Source of the DNA: CAZXVU01 sp964644465 | GTDB taxonomy: Bacteria; Chlamydiota; Chlamydiia; Chlamydiales; SM23-39 | Direction of reading: 5' to 3' | Length of the DNA stretch: 27,324 nt | Assembly: GCA_964644465.1 (NCBI GenBank) | Contig: CAZXVU010000016.1 | Location: forward strand, 1 to 27,324 | In this document: positions 8,147 through 16,916 of the stretch, one piece after another | How the letters are laid out: each line of letters opens with the position of its first letter | Numbering within the stretch: the first letter of the stretch is position 1 | Notes under the pieces: model-generated | Told to the model about the DNA's origin: nothing | Database searches by the model: none | Seen by the model: the letters and a program-made list of their open reading frames with translations, nothing else | Made by a program: the position numbers and the translations under genes

Positions 8147-9580
8147 ATGGCAGCCTGGAACGTCCAGCTCAACCGCTTTGGAGTCGGCGATCAACAACTC
8201 CATTTTCAAAACATCCAGCCCCATCATAAAGAAACCGTAGAGTCTAACCTATCAAAAAATTTATTGAATAAAGAGCCTGTCAATTCCTTTTTTAGGGGAG
8301 TTGGCGAGAAGGTTGATTTCGATTTCAATCTGACCCGCAAGGGCCCCATTGTCCAAATTAAAGGGGAGGAGCCTCTTCTTTTCCCAATCGAGCCTAAGGC
8401 GCAGAGAAAGCTTCAGAAGATCGGTCGTGTAGTTAAGTTCTACCAGCATACTGGAAGCCTTCCTAGAAAGCCTCGCGATCTCCAAGAAGCGATCAAACGG
8501 AAGACGATCTCCAGGGTCGCAGTCCGCGCGATGAACCAGGCTGCAATACCAGGGGCCAAGGGTAAACTCTTAGCTGTCACAAACCTCAGCGAAAACGGCT
8601 TGTCTCTCACCCGCGATATTTTAAGGACATTGCCTCAATTCGGACCTGAGCACGTCCTGGTGCATAATTTGGGCTATCCTGCAGGGGCGATTTGGACTGT
8701 CTTTTCAGGGAAAGAGGTCAAAGGTGGCTGGGACGATTATAAACGAGCCCGAAAGATTGATGACGGAGAGGGCTTAAGACGGGCCAAGGCGCGTTTGGTA
8801 TCGGGAAGCTTTGCTCTGGGCGGATCCGCCTTCTTCTTAGCCGGAAAAGTGACAGGCACTGTCGGAGTGGCTGCTGCATCGGCGGCTCTTTCTTTAACGG
8901 CGGATGCTTGCTTTGGTGTGGGTTCCGTGGTCGCTATGGGAATGGCCACTTTAGGGATTGTCCGCTGCCACCGTTTCCGCGAGCGCCTCGATGATTATTA
9001 CATGAACCCTTTTCTCACAGAAGAAGAGAGAGTGAAAGGGACTCTGCTGTTCTTGAAAGATCTCCTTACAGTAACGCAGGAAGAACAAGATGAGATCATT
9101 ACAAAGATTGAAGAAGAAAATCCCAAATTGTCCTCAGAGGAAAAAGACAAGCTTCTGGAACAAAAGCTCAATGATCTGACCGAGACTAAAATTAAATATC
9201 TCAAACGGCGTACGAGCAATAAGAGCTTGGAGCTGATTGTGGACAAGATCAATCCCATACTCGCAAAGATACGAACAGAATCGACGAAAGCCGAAGGGAT
9301 CGAAGAGGCTCATAAACTGATTAAAACGGTTCGTTCCGATAACATCTGGAAAGAGATTTTATTTGGCATCGGCTTATTTGCTGCGGTGATCAGCTTGATC
9401 GGGCTTATTCTTGCGACGGTTGCAACCGGTGGAATCGCGCCGTTTGTTCTGATGGGGATTGCATCTGTCATTTATCTGTTGATCACGGGCTATACGCTCC
9501 TTGTTCAACTTGTCAGAAAAGATCCTCCGAACGAGGTTCCTGGCATCAACATGCAGCCTCTCGAAGCCGGCCACTTCTAA
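8147..9580 (+). CDS. Inc-like membrane protein A
   Basis: 477 aa, unknown family. Order of parts: a soluble N-terminal half (about 1-215); a long Gly/Ala-rich hydrophobic region (about 218-272); a charged, heptad-rich coiled-coil segment (about 290-385); and a C-terminal pair of membrane helices joined by a short turn (about 404-456, FAAVISLIGLIL ... APFVLMGIASVIYLL), ending in a 20-residue polar tail. A tight helix pair is the hallmark of chlamydial inclusion-membrane proteins, so insertion in a host-derived membrane is a reasonable inference. It shares this plan, including the soluble-helix-hairpin order and an FDF element early in the sequence, with the gene at 11148. AAAGG precedes the ATG by 9 nt. 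Followed by a dispersed palindromic repeat. Confidence 0.8.
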   Translation: MAAWNVQLNRFGVGDQQLHFQNIQPHHKETVESNLSKNLLNKEPVNSFFRGVGEKVDFDFNLTRKGPIVQIKGEEPLLFPIEPKAQRKLQKIGRVVKFYQHTGSLPRKPRDLQEAIKRKTISRVAVRAMNQAAIPGAKGKLLAVTNLSENGLSLTRDILRTLPQFGPEHVLVHNLGYPAGAIWTVFSGKEVKGGWDDYKRARKIDDGEGLRRAKARLVSGSFALGGSAFFLAGKVTGTVGVAAASAALSLTADACFGVGSVVAMGMATLGIVRCHRFRERLDDYYMNPFLTEEERVKGTLLFLKDLLTVTQEEQDEIITKIEEENPKLSSEEKDKLLEQKLNDLTETKIKYLKRRTSNKSLELIVDKINPILAKIRTESTKAEGIEEAHKLIKTVRSDNIWKEILFGIGLFAAVISLIGLILATVATGGIAPFVLMGIASVIYLLITGYTLLVQLVRKDPPNEVPGINMQPLEAGHF

Positions 9581-9611
9581 TTGAATTTTCAAACCGGTAT
9601 TTCTCAATTGC

Positions 9612-9798
9612 GGCACCTAGCCCTATTCACACAAAGACACAAAGAAAACACAGAGAAGAAGGTTTTTTCGCTGCTTCGCAGCGAGCGGCTAAGCCGCTTT
9701 TTTTCTTCTCATCTTTTCTCTGTGGCTCTCTTCCCCAAAATATCTCCGATTTTTCGGGGACCCCTCTGTGTCTCTGTGTTGAATTAAGTTAAGTACCC
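9612..9798. repeat. Dispersed palindromic element, copy 1
   Basis: The left arm contains CACAAAGACACAAAG and CACAGAGAAGAA; the right arm contains TTCTTCTCATCTTTTCTCTG and CTCTGTGTCTCTGTGTTGAAT, then a GTACCCTTAAG end. The core holds two hairpins, TCGCTGC-TTC-GCAGCGA and AGCGGC-TAA-GCCGCT. This copy carries extra sequence in the right arm (CCCC...GGGG) and is the most diverged of the three. It separates Inc-like gene A from the MFS gene. Short reading frames across it are not genes. Confidence 0.85.
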
Positions 9799-9837
9799 TT
9801 AAGCTAGCTCTTGATCTAGACAAAAATGGGGGGATTT

Positions 9838-9870
9838 ATGATCTTCCGTTTTGATGAAAAATATTCCTGA
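9838..9870 (+). CDS. Possible 10-aa leader peptide overlapping MFS start
   Basis: A short frame (MIFRFDEKYS then stop) is preceded by a much better ribosome site (GGGGGGA, 3 nt before ATG) than the MFS gene has. It ends 17 nt inside the MFS coding region, in another frame, so ribosomes finishing it could restart at the MFS ATG at 9854. Speculative. Confidence 0.25.
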   Translation: MIFRFDEKYS

Positions 9871-11050
9871 ACCCTCTCTTTTGACGCTGCTCTTGCTGGT
9901 TTCCTATCCATCCGTAGGAGCTGTTTTATTCACTCCTGCTCTTCCCAGCATAGCGGAATATTTCCGGGTTACTACTGCTCTGGCTCAATTGACCATCACT
10001 CTCTTTTTAGTCGGCTATGCCATCGGCCAGCTCCCTTATGGGCCCCTCTCGAATAAGATTGGACGGAAGAAGGCTCTTTATATCGGGCTTGTTCTTTCCA
10101 TTCTTGGATCGCTGCTCTGCGCTGTGTCAGCTCCTTTGGGCCAGTTTTGGCTTCTTCTGGCAGCGAGGATCATCACGGCTTTGGGAGCCAGCGTCGGCCT
10201 CATGATGACTTTTACGATCGTCAGCGATTATTACGAGCCTCGCGAAGGGAGGCAAAAGCTCGCCTTTGTGATCCTCGCCTTTGCGATCGCGCCCAATGCG
10301 GCTGTGACACTGGGGGGATTTCTCACGCAGCTCATCGGCTGGCAGAGTACGTTTTATTTTGAAGCTCTTTACGGAGCATTATTGTTAGCGCTCTGTTTCA
10401 AATTGCCAGAAACGAGCACGGAGCTCTCTAAAGAACCATTGAATTGGAATTTAGTGATAGAAAGCTATCTCAAGAGGTGCAGGAATCCAAAGCTCTTTCT
10501 CTGCGGACTCATCCAAGGCTGCTGCACTGCGTTTGTCTATGTGTACGCGGCAAAGGCTCCATTTCTTGCGATGCATGTCCTTGGCCTAAGCCCAAGCTAT
10601 TACGGCCTGCTCAATTTGCTGCCCGCGGCAGCTATGATCCTAGGATCTTTCGTTTCGTATAAAACAGCGCATTTGATTTCTCCGCACCGTTCGATTTTGC
10701 TGGGATTAAGCTTGCTGATTCTGCCAGGCACTGTAGCAATGCTGCTAGCATTTGGATCGGGTGTTTTTAATTTATGGACCCTTTTTGTCCCTTATTGCGT
10801 GATGAATGTGGGGATTACCTTGGCCTACATCAATTGCCCTGCGATTGGGACAAGCGAGGCAAAAAATAAGCCGAATGCTTCGGCTGTCCTTGCCTTTTTG
10901 AATATCACAATGTGCGTGATTACAGTCTTCGTCCTTGAAGCGATCGATTCTCCGGCACCTCTGATTATGCCGATTCTCTTCGCAGCCTTACTCGTTGTCC
11001 TTTTCCCTCTCTATGCACTCCTCGAATATCTCATCCGAAAAGAAAGTTAA
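9854..11050 (+). CDS. MFS drug exporter, Bcr/CflA-type
   Basis: 398-aa inner-membrane transporter with about 12 hydrophobic segments. Family signs are the opening helix with YPSVGAVLFTPALPSIAEYF, the loop 2-3 motif A as GPLSNKIGRKKAL, and the helix-4 region LLAARIITALGASVG; this order is typical of the Bcr/CflA drug:H+ antiporter group. Length is normal. The ATG at 9854 is preferred to the in-frame TTG just before it, though neither has a good ribosome site. The short frame at 9838 may provide coupling. The substrate cannot be read from sequence; in an intracellular bacterium it could be a metabolite rather than a drug. It lies between two Inc-like genes without obvious functional linkage. 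Confidence 0.88.
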   Translation: MKNIPEPSLLTLLLLVSYPSVGAVLFTPALPSIAEYFRVTTALAQLTITLFLVGYAIGQLPYGPLSNKIGRKKALYIGLVLSILGSLLCAVSAPLGQFWLLLAARIITALGASVGLMMTFTIVSDYYEPREGRQKLAFVILAFAIAPNAAVTLGGFLTQLIGWQSTFYFEALYGALLLALCFKLPETSTELSKEPLNWNLVIESYLKRCRNPKLFLCGLIQGCCTAFVYVYAAKAPFLAMHVLGLSPSYYGLLNLLPAAAMILGSFVSYKTAHLISPHRSILLGLSLLILPGTVAMLLAFGSGVFNLWTLFVPYCVMNVGITLAYINCPAIGTSEAKNKPNASAVLAFLNITMCVITVFVLEAIDSPAPLIMPILFAALLVVLFPLYALLEYLIRKES

Positions 11051-11066
11051 TTAAAATTTTAATTAT
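11048..11066. repeat. 19-bp AT palindrome shared with 1824-1842
   Basis: TAATTAAAATTTTAATTAT is identical here and at 1824-1842. It begins at the MFS stop codon and lies about 26 nt upstream of the -35 of the next gene, so it may act as a weak terminator, an operator, or both. Confidence 0.45.
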
Positions 11067-11091
11067 TATGAATATTAAATATTAACTTTAA

Positions 11092-11120
11092 TTGTTATAT
11101 TTTTTAAATTATGTTATAAT
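11092..11120 (+). promoter_or_regulatory. Promoter of Inc-like gene B
   Basis: TTGTTA (11092-11097), a 17-nt spacer and TATAAT (11115-11120). The transcript would start near 11127, about 20 nt before the ATG. The short leader has no Shine-Dalgarno, as also seen at 6668. Confidence 0.65.
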
Positions 11121-11147
11121 ATAGTATTAATAATTAATTATATAGCT

Positions 11148-12599
11148 ATGACAAATCAAATTAAAGGGTTCTCAGCCCCGCGCTGGGAAATCGATCAGAT
11201 CAATTCTCTTTCTCTTCTGCAAAGGTTCCGTTTGTCCGAAAGCAGCCTTCCAGAAAGCAAGCGGGCCCGACTCAAGAAGATTTTTGCGGATATCCTCAAT
11301 GATGAGCGTGTTGCAGTCCATTTAGAAGGTCAGGAGCATGTCAGCTTTGATTTTGATATCCATGATGGCGGATTCGCGATGCGTTTTGGAGACCAGGAGC
11401 ATTGGCATATCATCGTTCCTTTTAAGGAGCTGATGAAAGGCAATAAAGACTGCTCCTTCAAAACTTTGTATAGAGAGATCAAAGATATTGAGCGGCTGGC
11501 GAGGCTCTCTGGCATTGAACCTCTTAAACGTTCCAAAAGCCACTCGGAAAAACAGCTTGAATCGATCTTTTTGGAAAAGCAAGCAGAGCGAGGCGTAGAG
11601 CTGGGCAAAATCCCTTCGAAATTTTCTGGCCGTCTTGCAAGGACCATCGATGTGAATTCCGTCGCTAGGAATAGCGCGGCAGCGGGAATCCAATTTGGCT
11701 CCGGAAAAGCAGTGGAAGCAATGGGCACAGCCGTTGCGGGATCTGCTATGGCAGGCGGAATCATGGCTGTAGGTTCGGGAGCGATGCTTACCTTTAAAGG
11801 GGGGAAAGGAATTCTCAATGCATATCGGCACGGAGATTCTGAAGGGGCTGTCCATTCTTCTTTGTTCATGACGAGCGGCGCTGCATATTCTACTGTAGGC
11901 GGCGGGATGATCGCCTCTGCAGCTGGAACTCTGAAAGGGACTGCGGCGGCAGTAGCCACTGGAACGACCGTATTTTTGACTGGCGGCTTTGTCATGAACG
12001 GCGCGCTGGCCATCTATGCGGGAATCGGTTGGCATATCACCAATGAGTTCCGAGAAAATTTGAAAAGCTTTCTCCAAAACCCTAACGAAGCAGAGCGCTA
12101 TCGAGATGCTTTAGCCTGGATCCATGACCAAGTTACGGTTTCACCTTATGAAGCTGCAGAAATAACGGCTCAGTCGAAAGATGAAGAAGAGGCCAACAAA
12201 AAAATCGCGAAGAAAGCCGATGAAAAATGGGATCAATTTCAAAGACGGACGAATGAAAAATGCGCGCACATGGTCCGGCAGCATCTGATCGATTTCGATG
12301 CAATCAGCAAGGGCGTTAAGGCAGGAGACGGCGACGCATTAAAAAGGGCGCAGGAAATTGTCTATGAAGTTGAGAAGGCGAATTACAAAGAGCGGGTGAA
12401 ATACAAACTCTTTATGCTGATCGCGATCATCAGTTTGATCGGCTGCGCAATAGCCATTCTATTTCCTCCAGCGGCTCCTTTTATTTTTGCCATCGGATCT
12501 CTTGTTTGGTTGACAGTGGATTCTAAAGACTTGTGCGATTGGATCGGCGAAAAGCAGTGGAACAAGCACCTTGCAAGTCTCGAGAAGGTTCAAGTATAA
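11148..12599 (+). CDS. Inc-like membrane protein B
   Basis: 483 aa, unknown family, same architecture as the protein at 8147. It has a soluble N-terminal part (about 1-178; FDFDIHDGG and HWHIIVPF resemble FDFNL and LLFPIEP of protein A), then a very long Gly/Ala-rich hydrophobic region (about 180-300) with several possible membrane passes. A charged helical region follows (about 300-418), and a C-terminal helix pair (about 420-462, LIAIISLIGCAIAILF then PPAAPFIFAIGSLVWL). The ISLIG and APF elements occur in both proteins at the same place. A good promoter is present but no ribosome site. The Xer gene starts 21 nt after the stop and may be read through. The role at the inclusion membrane is inferred. 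Confidence 0.8.
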   Translation: MTNQIKGFSAPRWEIDQINSLSLLQRFRLSESSLPESKRARLKKIFADILNDERVAVHLEGQEHVSFDFDIHDGGFAMRFGDQEHWHIIVPFKELMKGNKDCSFKTLYREIKDIERLARLSGIEPLKRSKSHSEKQLESIFLEKQAERGVELGKIPSKFSGRLARTIDVNSVARNSAAAGIQFGSGKAVEAMGTAVAGSAMAGGIMAVGSGAMLTFKGGKGILNAYRHGDSEGAVHSSLFMTSGAAYSTVGGGMIASAAGTLKGTAAAVATGTTVFLTGGFVMNGALAIYAGIGWHITNEFRENLKSFLQNPNEAERYRDALAWIHDQVTVSPYEAAEITAQSKDEEEANKKIAKKADEKWDQFQRRTNEKCAHMVRQHLIDFDAISKGVKAGDGDALKRAQEIVYEVEKANYKERVKYKLFMLIAIISLIGCAIAILFPPAAPFIFAIGSLVWLTVDSKDLCDWIGEKQWNKHLASLEKVQV

Positions 12600-12620
12600 A
12601 AGAATCAAACAGGATTCTTA

Positions 12621-13453
12621 GTGCTTGAGCGATTCATTTTAGATTTCTTAGATTACATACGGACAGAAAAAGGGCTTTCTCCCAATACGATTGAAGCCTA
12701 TGGAAGAGATATCCGCTCATTCGCAGCCTTCCTTGCGAATAAAGATTGGAAGCAGGTTGAACCGGGATCGATTCTTGAATTCATCAGCTTTCTAAAAGAT
12801 AAATCATTTGCCAGCTCTAGCATCTGCCGCACATTGGTTGCCGTGAAAGTATTCTTCCGCTTCTTGAAAAAAGAAGGGGAGATTTCTATCGATCTAGGAC
12901 GCTATTTCGACACTCCCAAACTTTGGCAGTTGATTCCTGAAGTATTGAGCATGGAAGAGGTGGACGCGCTCCTTGCCCAGCCTGAGACGAAGGATTTTAT
13001 GGGGGCGAGGGACAAAGCTATTCTGGAGCTTCTTTATGCTACGGGAATGAGAGTCTCGGAACTCTGCCAGTTAAAGATCAATGATCTTAGCGATACCTTC
13101 GTTAAAGTGAAGGGAAAGGGGAATAAAGAACGGATCATCCCGGTTGGCAAAAAGGCGATCGAGGCAGTGGACCGGTATCTCTCGGAATTCCGAACGAATG
13201 CAAATGAGGAAAATGGGCCTCTTTTCATCTCTCAAAGAGGGAAGCCGATCGACCGCGTCACTGTTTGGAATCGGGTGAAGGCGTATGCGAAGTCTGCGGG
13301 AATCAGCAAGTCAATATCGCCGCATACATTGAGACATTCATTTGCCACGCATCTTCTTGAGAATGGGGCTGATTTGCGACTCATACAAGATATGCTTGGG
13401 CATGAAGATATCGGAACGACGGATCGATATACGCATGTAACGGGGAGTCGTCT
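12621..13453 (+). CDS. Tyrosine recombinase XerC/XerD-like, 3' end lost in gap
   Basis: 277 residues are visible before the 100-N gap; family members are about 300 aa, so only a short C-terminus is missing. The start is GTG with AGGA 6 nt upstream. The N-terminal SAM-like DNA-binding domain shows FLDYIRTEKGLSPNTIEAYGRDI. Catalytic residues of the integrase fold are present: R144 (TGMRVSEL), K near 166 (KGKGNKE), H235 and R238 (HTLRHSFATHL), H261 (LGHED) and nucleophile Y270 (DRYTHV). The close match to HTLRHSFATHLLENGADLR points to chromosome-dimer resolution (dif site) rather than a phage integrase; XerC and XerD cannot be separated by eye. Apparent reading through the gap into antisense gatB is not real. 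Confidence 0.9.
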
Positions 13454-13553
13454 NNNNNNNNNNNNNNNNNNNNNNNNNNNNNNNNNNNNNNNNNNNNNNN
13501 NNNNNNNNNNNNNNNNNNNNNNNNNNNNNNNNNNNNNNNNNNNNNNNNNNNNN
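13454..13553. other. Assembly gap (100 N)
   Basis: A 100-N run of standard scaffold size between the Xer gene and gatB. The real distance is unknown. It removes the last codons of the recombinase and any terminators between the convergent genes. Confidence 0.97.
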
Positions 13554-13565
13554 GCTTGCTACTTG

Positions 13566-15035
13566 CTATTTTTCGGAGAGTTTTTTGCGGAGGAGTTCGT
13601 TGACGACTTGAGGCGATGCCTTGCCGCGGCTGAGTTTCATCACAGAGCCAACAAGATATCCAAAAGCTTTGTCGCGCCCTTGTTTGAAATCGGAAATAGA
13701 TTGTGGATTTTCGGAGAGGACTTGATCGACTAGCGGCTCGATGGAGGCGATGTCGCCCACAGGCTGGTAGTCTGGATTTTGCCGGACGATTGCTTCTGGG
13801 TCCATTCCTGGAGCCTCGACCATCTCGTCTGCAACCGACTTGGCGATGCGGCCTGTGATCTTATTGTCGTCGATCATCTTTACGAGTTTTGCGACATGGG
13901 CAGGAGGAATGCCGATGTCGAGGAGCGTTCTGGCTTTTTCTTTGAGGCGGCCTGCAAATTCGACAGTGATCCAATTGCAAAGCGAACGGGCGTTTTTGCA
14001 GATTTTGAGCGCTTCTTCGAAATAGTCGGAAAGCATCTTTTCATTGATGAGTGTGGAAGCGGCATATTCTGTGAGATTCAGATCGGAGACGTAGCGTCTG
14101 AAGCGGTCGTGGGGGAGTTCTGGGAGAGTGGCGCGGAGCTCGTCGATGTAGGATTGAGTCAGAACGATGGGTACAAGATCTGGCTCTGGAAAATACCGGT
14201 AATCATCGGCGCTTTCTTTGCGGCGCATGAGAACTGTCTGTTTCGTATCTGGATCCCAGCGGTAGGTTCCTGGAGGGATGAGCTCGAGCGGTTCCCGTTG
14301 CGGATTTTTGATGTAGAGGGCAATTTGGCGGCTGACTTCCGATTCGATCGCCATTTCGAGAAAGGTGAACGAGTTCATGTTTTTGATCTCGATGCGGGGA
14401 CGGAGCCCCTTCTCTCCTTTGGGGCGAACGGATATATTTGCATCGATGCGGAGGGAGCCTTCCTCCATGTTGCCGTCGGAGGCGTCGAGATAAAGCACAA
14501 TGGCGCGGACTGCTGTAGCGTAGGCGGCAGCTTCTCGGGGAGTGTGCATGCATGGCTCGGAAACGATTTCAATGAGAGGAGCGCCTGCGCGGTTATAATC
14601 GACCCCTGCAAAAGAGGTGAAATGTTTCAGCATGCCGGCATCGTCTTCGATATGCGCCCGGTTGATTTGGAATGTCTTTGACTTCCCCTCGACATCAGTA
14701 GTGATGCTTCCTCCGAGAATGATCGGGTTTTCAAACTGGGTGATCTGGAAATTTCTGGGGCTGTCTGGATAAAAATACGATTTCCGGTCGAAATTGCTGA
14801 TGAGATTGATCTTGCTCCCGACGGCTAAACCAAATTGTACGGCTTTGCGGACAGCTTCTTTGTTGAGAACGGGAAGAGCTCCAGGCTGTCCAGTGCAAAC
14901 GACGGAAATATTGGTGTTGGGCTCATCGCCGAAACGGTTGGGAGCAGAGCTGAAGAGTTTTGATTTTGTATTGAGCTGGACGTGGATCTCAAGGCCGATG
15001 ACAGGTTCCCAAAGATCGTAGGGGAGATCTTTCAT
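13566..15035 (-). CDS. gatB: Asp/Glu-tRNA amidotransferase subunit B
   Basis: 489-aa subunit of the GatCAB complex, which activates Glu-tRNA(Gln) and/or Asp-tRNA(Asn) with ATP and then amidates it. Signatures are EPVIGLEIHVQLNTKSKLFS at the start, TGQPGALPVLN, GSLRIDANISVRP and RIEIKNMNSF in the catalytic cradle, and a C-terminal helical/YqeY-like tail domain ending near LVGSVMKLSRGKA. Length is typical. The start overlaps the gatA stop by 4 nt (ATGA), indicating translational coupling. Last gene of the gatC-gatA-gatB operon; its end faces the assembly gap. Confidence 0.97.
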   Translation of the reverse strand: MKDLPYDLWEPVIGLEIHVQLNTKSKLFSSAPNRFGDEPNTNISVVCTGQPGALPVLNKEAVRKAVQFGLAVGSKINLISNFDRKSYFYPDSPRNFQITQFENPIILGGSITTDVEGKSKTFQINRAHIEDDAGMLKHFTSFAGVDYNRAGAPLIEIVSEPCMHTPREAAAYATAVRAIVLYLDASDGNMEEGSLRIDANISVRPKGEKGLRPRIEIKNMNSFTFLEMAIESEVSRQIALYIKNPQREPLELIPPGTYRWDPDTKQTVLMRRKESADDYRYFPEPDLVPIVLTQSYIDELRATLPELPHDRFRRYVSDLNLTEYAASTLINEKMLSDYFEEALKICKNARSLCNWITVEFAGRLKEKARTLLDIGIPPAHVAKLVKMIDDNKITGRIAKSVADEMVEAPGMDPEAIVRQNPDYQPVGDIASIEPLVDQVLSENPQSISDFKQGRDKAFGYLVGSVMKLSRGKASPQVVNELLRKKLSEK

Positions 15036-16498
15036 TTTCCACTCCCGCTGTAAGAAGAAGGGATGCGCATATGATGCGTTGCTTGTTCATAGGCATGGGC
15101 ATATTGGAGAACTGGGACATCGCACATCTGAGGGCCGATGATTTGGAGTCCAAGAGGCAAGCCTCGGCTGTCATATCCTGAAGGGACGCTGATCGCAGGG
15201 AGTCCGGCAAGATTCGCTGGAATTGTGAAAATATCTTGCAGATACATTTCGACAGGGTCATGGATCGAACCGTGCTCAAAAGCGCCAGAGGGGGCAATCG
15301 GCGTGACGACTGCATCGCAGTCAGCAAACGCCTTTTCAAATGCGTCGAGAACTAAGGTGCGCACTTTTTGCGCTTTCTTATAATAGGCGTCTTGGAATCC
15401 TGCGGAAAGGACATAAGTCCCTAGCATGATCCGTCTTTTCACTTCAGGCCCAAATCCTTCTTTTCGGGAAAATTCGTAGATCTCTTCGAGAGTTTTCGCA
15501 TTCCTGGATCGGGCGCCGTACCGGATCCCGTCGAATCGGGCGAGGTTCGTCGAGGCTTCTGCCGTGGCTAAAATATAATAGACGGCGATTGAGTATTTCA
15601 GGATGTCGAGATCGATGTTGATGATTTTTGCTCCCAGAGACTTCAGGGCGTCGAGCGAATGATTGAAGTTTTCTTGGACATCGGGTTTTAGATTTTCCAA
15701 AAAGCGCCAGGGGACGCCGATTTTGATTTCGTCCAATTTTTTAGGGAGATTATACGATTCTCCGGGCAAATCCAAACTGGTTGCGTCATGAGAACAATGG
15801 CGGCCCATGACTTCCATGGCCAATGCTGCATCGGCGACAGTAGCGGACATAGGGCCGATTTGGTCGAGAGAAGAGCCGAAGGCGACGAGGCCGTAGCGTG
15901 AAACGCGTCCGTATGTGGGTTTAAATCCGACGACTCCGCAGAAACCTGCGGGTTGGCGGATAGAGCCTCCCGTATCGCTTCCCGTAGCAATCAAAGCGAG
16001 GCGAGCTGCCACGGCAGCAGCGGATCCGCCGGAAGATCCCCCTGGAACGCATTTGAGGTTCCAAGGATTATGTGTTTTGAAATAAGCGGAATTTTCATTG
16101 GTGGAGCCCATCGCGAATTCATCGAGATTCGTTTTTCCGATCAGCAGGGCATCTTCTTCTTCCAAAAACCTCACAGCGGTGGCTTCGAAAGGGGCTTTAT
16201 AATTTTTCAGGAATTTTGAGCCGCAGGTGGTGATCTCCCCTTGAATATGCATATTGTCTTTGATCGCGACAGGGATCGCAGCCATTTTCCCGAGAGGCTT
16301 ATTGTGCGCCCGCTTTTTATCGAGAGCTTCAGCTTTCATGAGGGCGCGGGGTCCAAGAACGGAGAGGAAGGTTCCAAGCTCTTTATTATGTTTTTCGATC
16401 CTGGAAAGGAAATGCTCGGCGATCTGGACGGCTGTCGTTTCCCCTTTGAGGAATGCATCCCGCAGTTCAATCGCTGAAAAATGATGGAGCGGTTTCAT
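15032..16498 (-). CDS. gatA: Asp/Glu-tRNA amidotransferase subunit A
   Basis: 488-aa amidase-signature enzyme that frees ammonia from glutamine for the transamidation on GatB. The Ser-cisSer-Lys machinery is visible: Lys in PVAIKDNMH, PGGSSGGSAAAVAA, and the nucleophile region GSDTGGSIRQPA. The FCGVVGFKPTYGRVSRYG stretch is typical of GatA rather than other amidases. Full length. It overlaps gatC and gatB by 4 nt (ATGA) at each end, so the three are one coupled operon. Presence of GatCAB implies that glutaminyl- and/or asparaginyl-tRNA is made indirectly. Confidence 0.97.
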   Translation of the reverse strand: MKPLHHFSAIELRDAFLKGETTAVQIAEHFLSRIEKHNKELGTFLSVLGPRALMKAEALDKKRAHNKPLGKMAAIPVAIKDNMHIQGEITTCGSKFLKNYKAPFEATAVRFLEEEDALLIGKTNLDEFAMGSTNENSAYFKTHNPWNLKCVPGGSSGGSAAAVAARLALIATGSDTGGSIRQPAGFCGVVGFKPTYGRVSRYGLVAFGSSLDQIGPMSATVADAALAMEVMGRHCSHDATSLDLPGESYNLPKKLDEIKIGVPWRFLENLKPDVQENFNHSLDALKSLGAKIINIDLDILKYSIAVYYILATAEASTNLARFDGIRYGARSRNAKTLEEIYEFSRKEGFGPEVKRRIMLGTYVLSAGFQDAYYKKAQKVRTLVLDAFEKAFADCDAVVTPIAPSGAFEHGSIHDPVEMYLQDIFTIPANLAGLPAISVPSGYDSRGLPLGLQIIGPQMCDVPVLQYAHAYEQATHHMRIPSSYSGSGK

Positions 16499-16797
16499 GG
16501 GGCCTTCAAGACAGGCGGGACGCGGATCATCCCCCCGATTTGGTCAGGCGCATTGGCAAGGAATTGTTCTCGGGGAAGGAGGTCTTTCACTTCGTCTTCC
16601 CGCATCTGGTTTTTCAGCATAGAGCGAAGCACATAGCGGCAAGTTTTTACCCCTTCCGTGTTCACCTCATTGAGCTGACCTATGTAATCCAGGACACGTT
16701 GCAAATTATTCAATAGTTCAGCGTCTTCTTCCGGAGTAGAGTCGATCCGGCAGAGCTTTTTCAAATGTTCAAGATCTTGAGAATCAAATTGCGCCAT
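16495..16797 (-). CDS. gatC: Asp/Glu-tRNA amidotransferase subunit C
   Basis: 100-aa small subunit that wraps around and stabilises GatA-GatB. It begins MAQFDSQDLEHLKKLCRI and contains the expected helical ...LNNLQRVLDYIGQLNEVNTEGV segment; the C-terminal LPREQFLANAPD...IRVPPVLKAP is typical. The frame is open 40 codons further upstream, but that extension is not GatC-like, and normal length supports the ATG at 16797. No clear ribosome site precedes it. First gene of the operon, divergent from the DUF378 gene. Confidence 0.93.
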   Translation of the reverse strand: MAQFDSQDLEHLKKLCRIDSTPEEDAELLNNLQRVLDYIGQLNEVNTEGVKTCRYVLRSMLKNQMREDEVKDLLPREQFLANAPDQIGGMIRVPPVLKAP

Positions 16798-16884
16798 AAA
16801 AGTGCTTAAAAAAATACCATTTCTCGGTTCGGGAGTCAACGAAGAACAGTGACAATCAATCAAAATTCTTTTACTATGAGGAAA

Positions 16885-16899
16885 AGGGGAAAAACCCCT
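16885..16899 (+). other. Small hairpin in DUF378 leader
   Basis: AGGGG-AAAAA-CCCCT, a 5-bp GC-rich stem 7 nt before the GGAGG ribosome site. There is no T run, so it is not a classical terminator. It could stabilise the mRNA 5' end. Confidence 0.35.
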
Positions 16900-16916
16900 A
16901 ATGTTGGAGGACTTCA

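Noticed and set aside
11322..12077. Two long antisense open frames (251 and 227 codons) opposite Inc-like gene B
   Set aside because: The plus-strand gene has a promoter, a coherent membrane architecture and a relative at 8147. The antisense frames encode low-complexity sequence without domains or ribosome sites.
13554..13733. Continuation of the Xer reading frame through the N gap
   Set aside because: Residues after the gap come from the strand opposite gatB and do not resemble a recombinase C-terminus. The frame is open only because N hides the stop.
13779..14681. 300-codon plus-strand frame opposite gatB
   Set aside because: It is the shadow of a highly conserved gene; its product shows no recognisable fold or family and no ribosome site.
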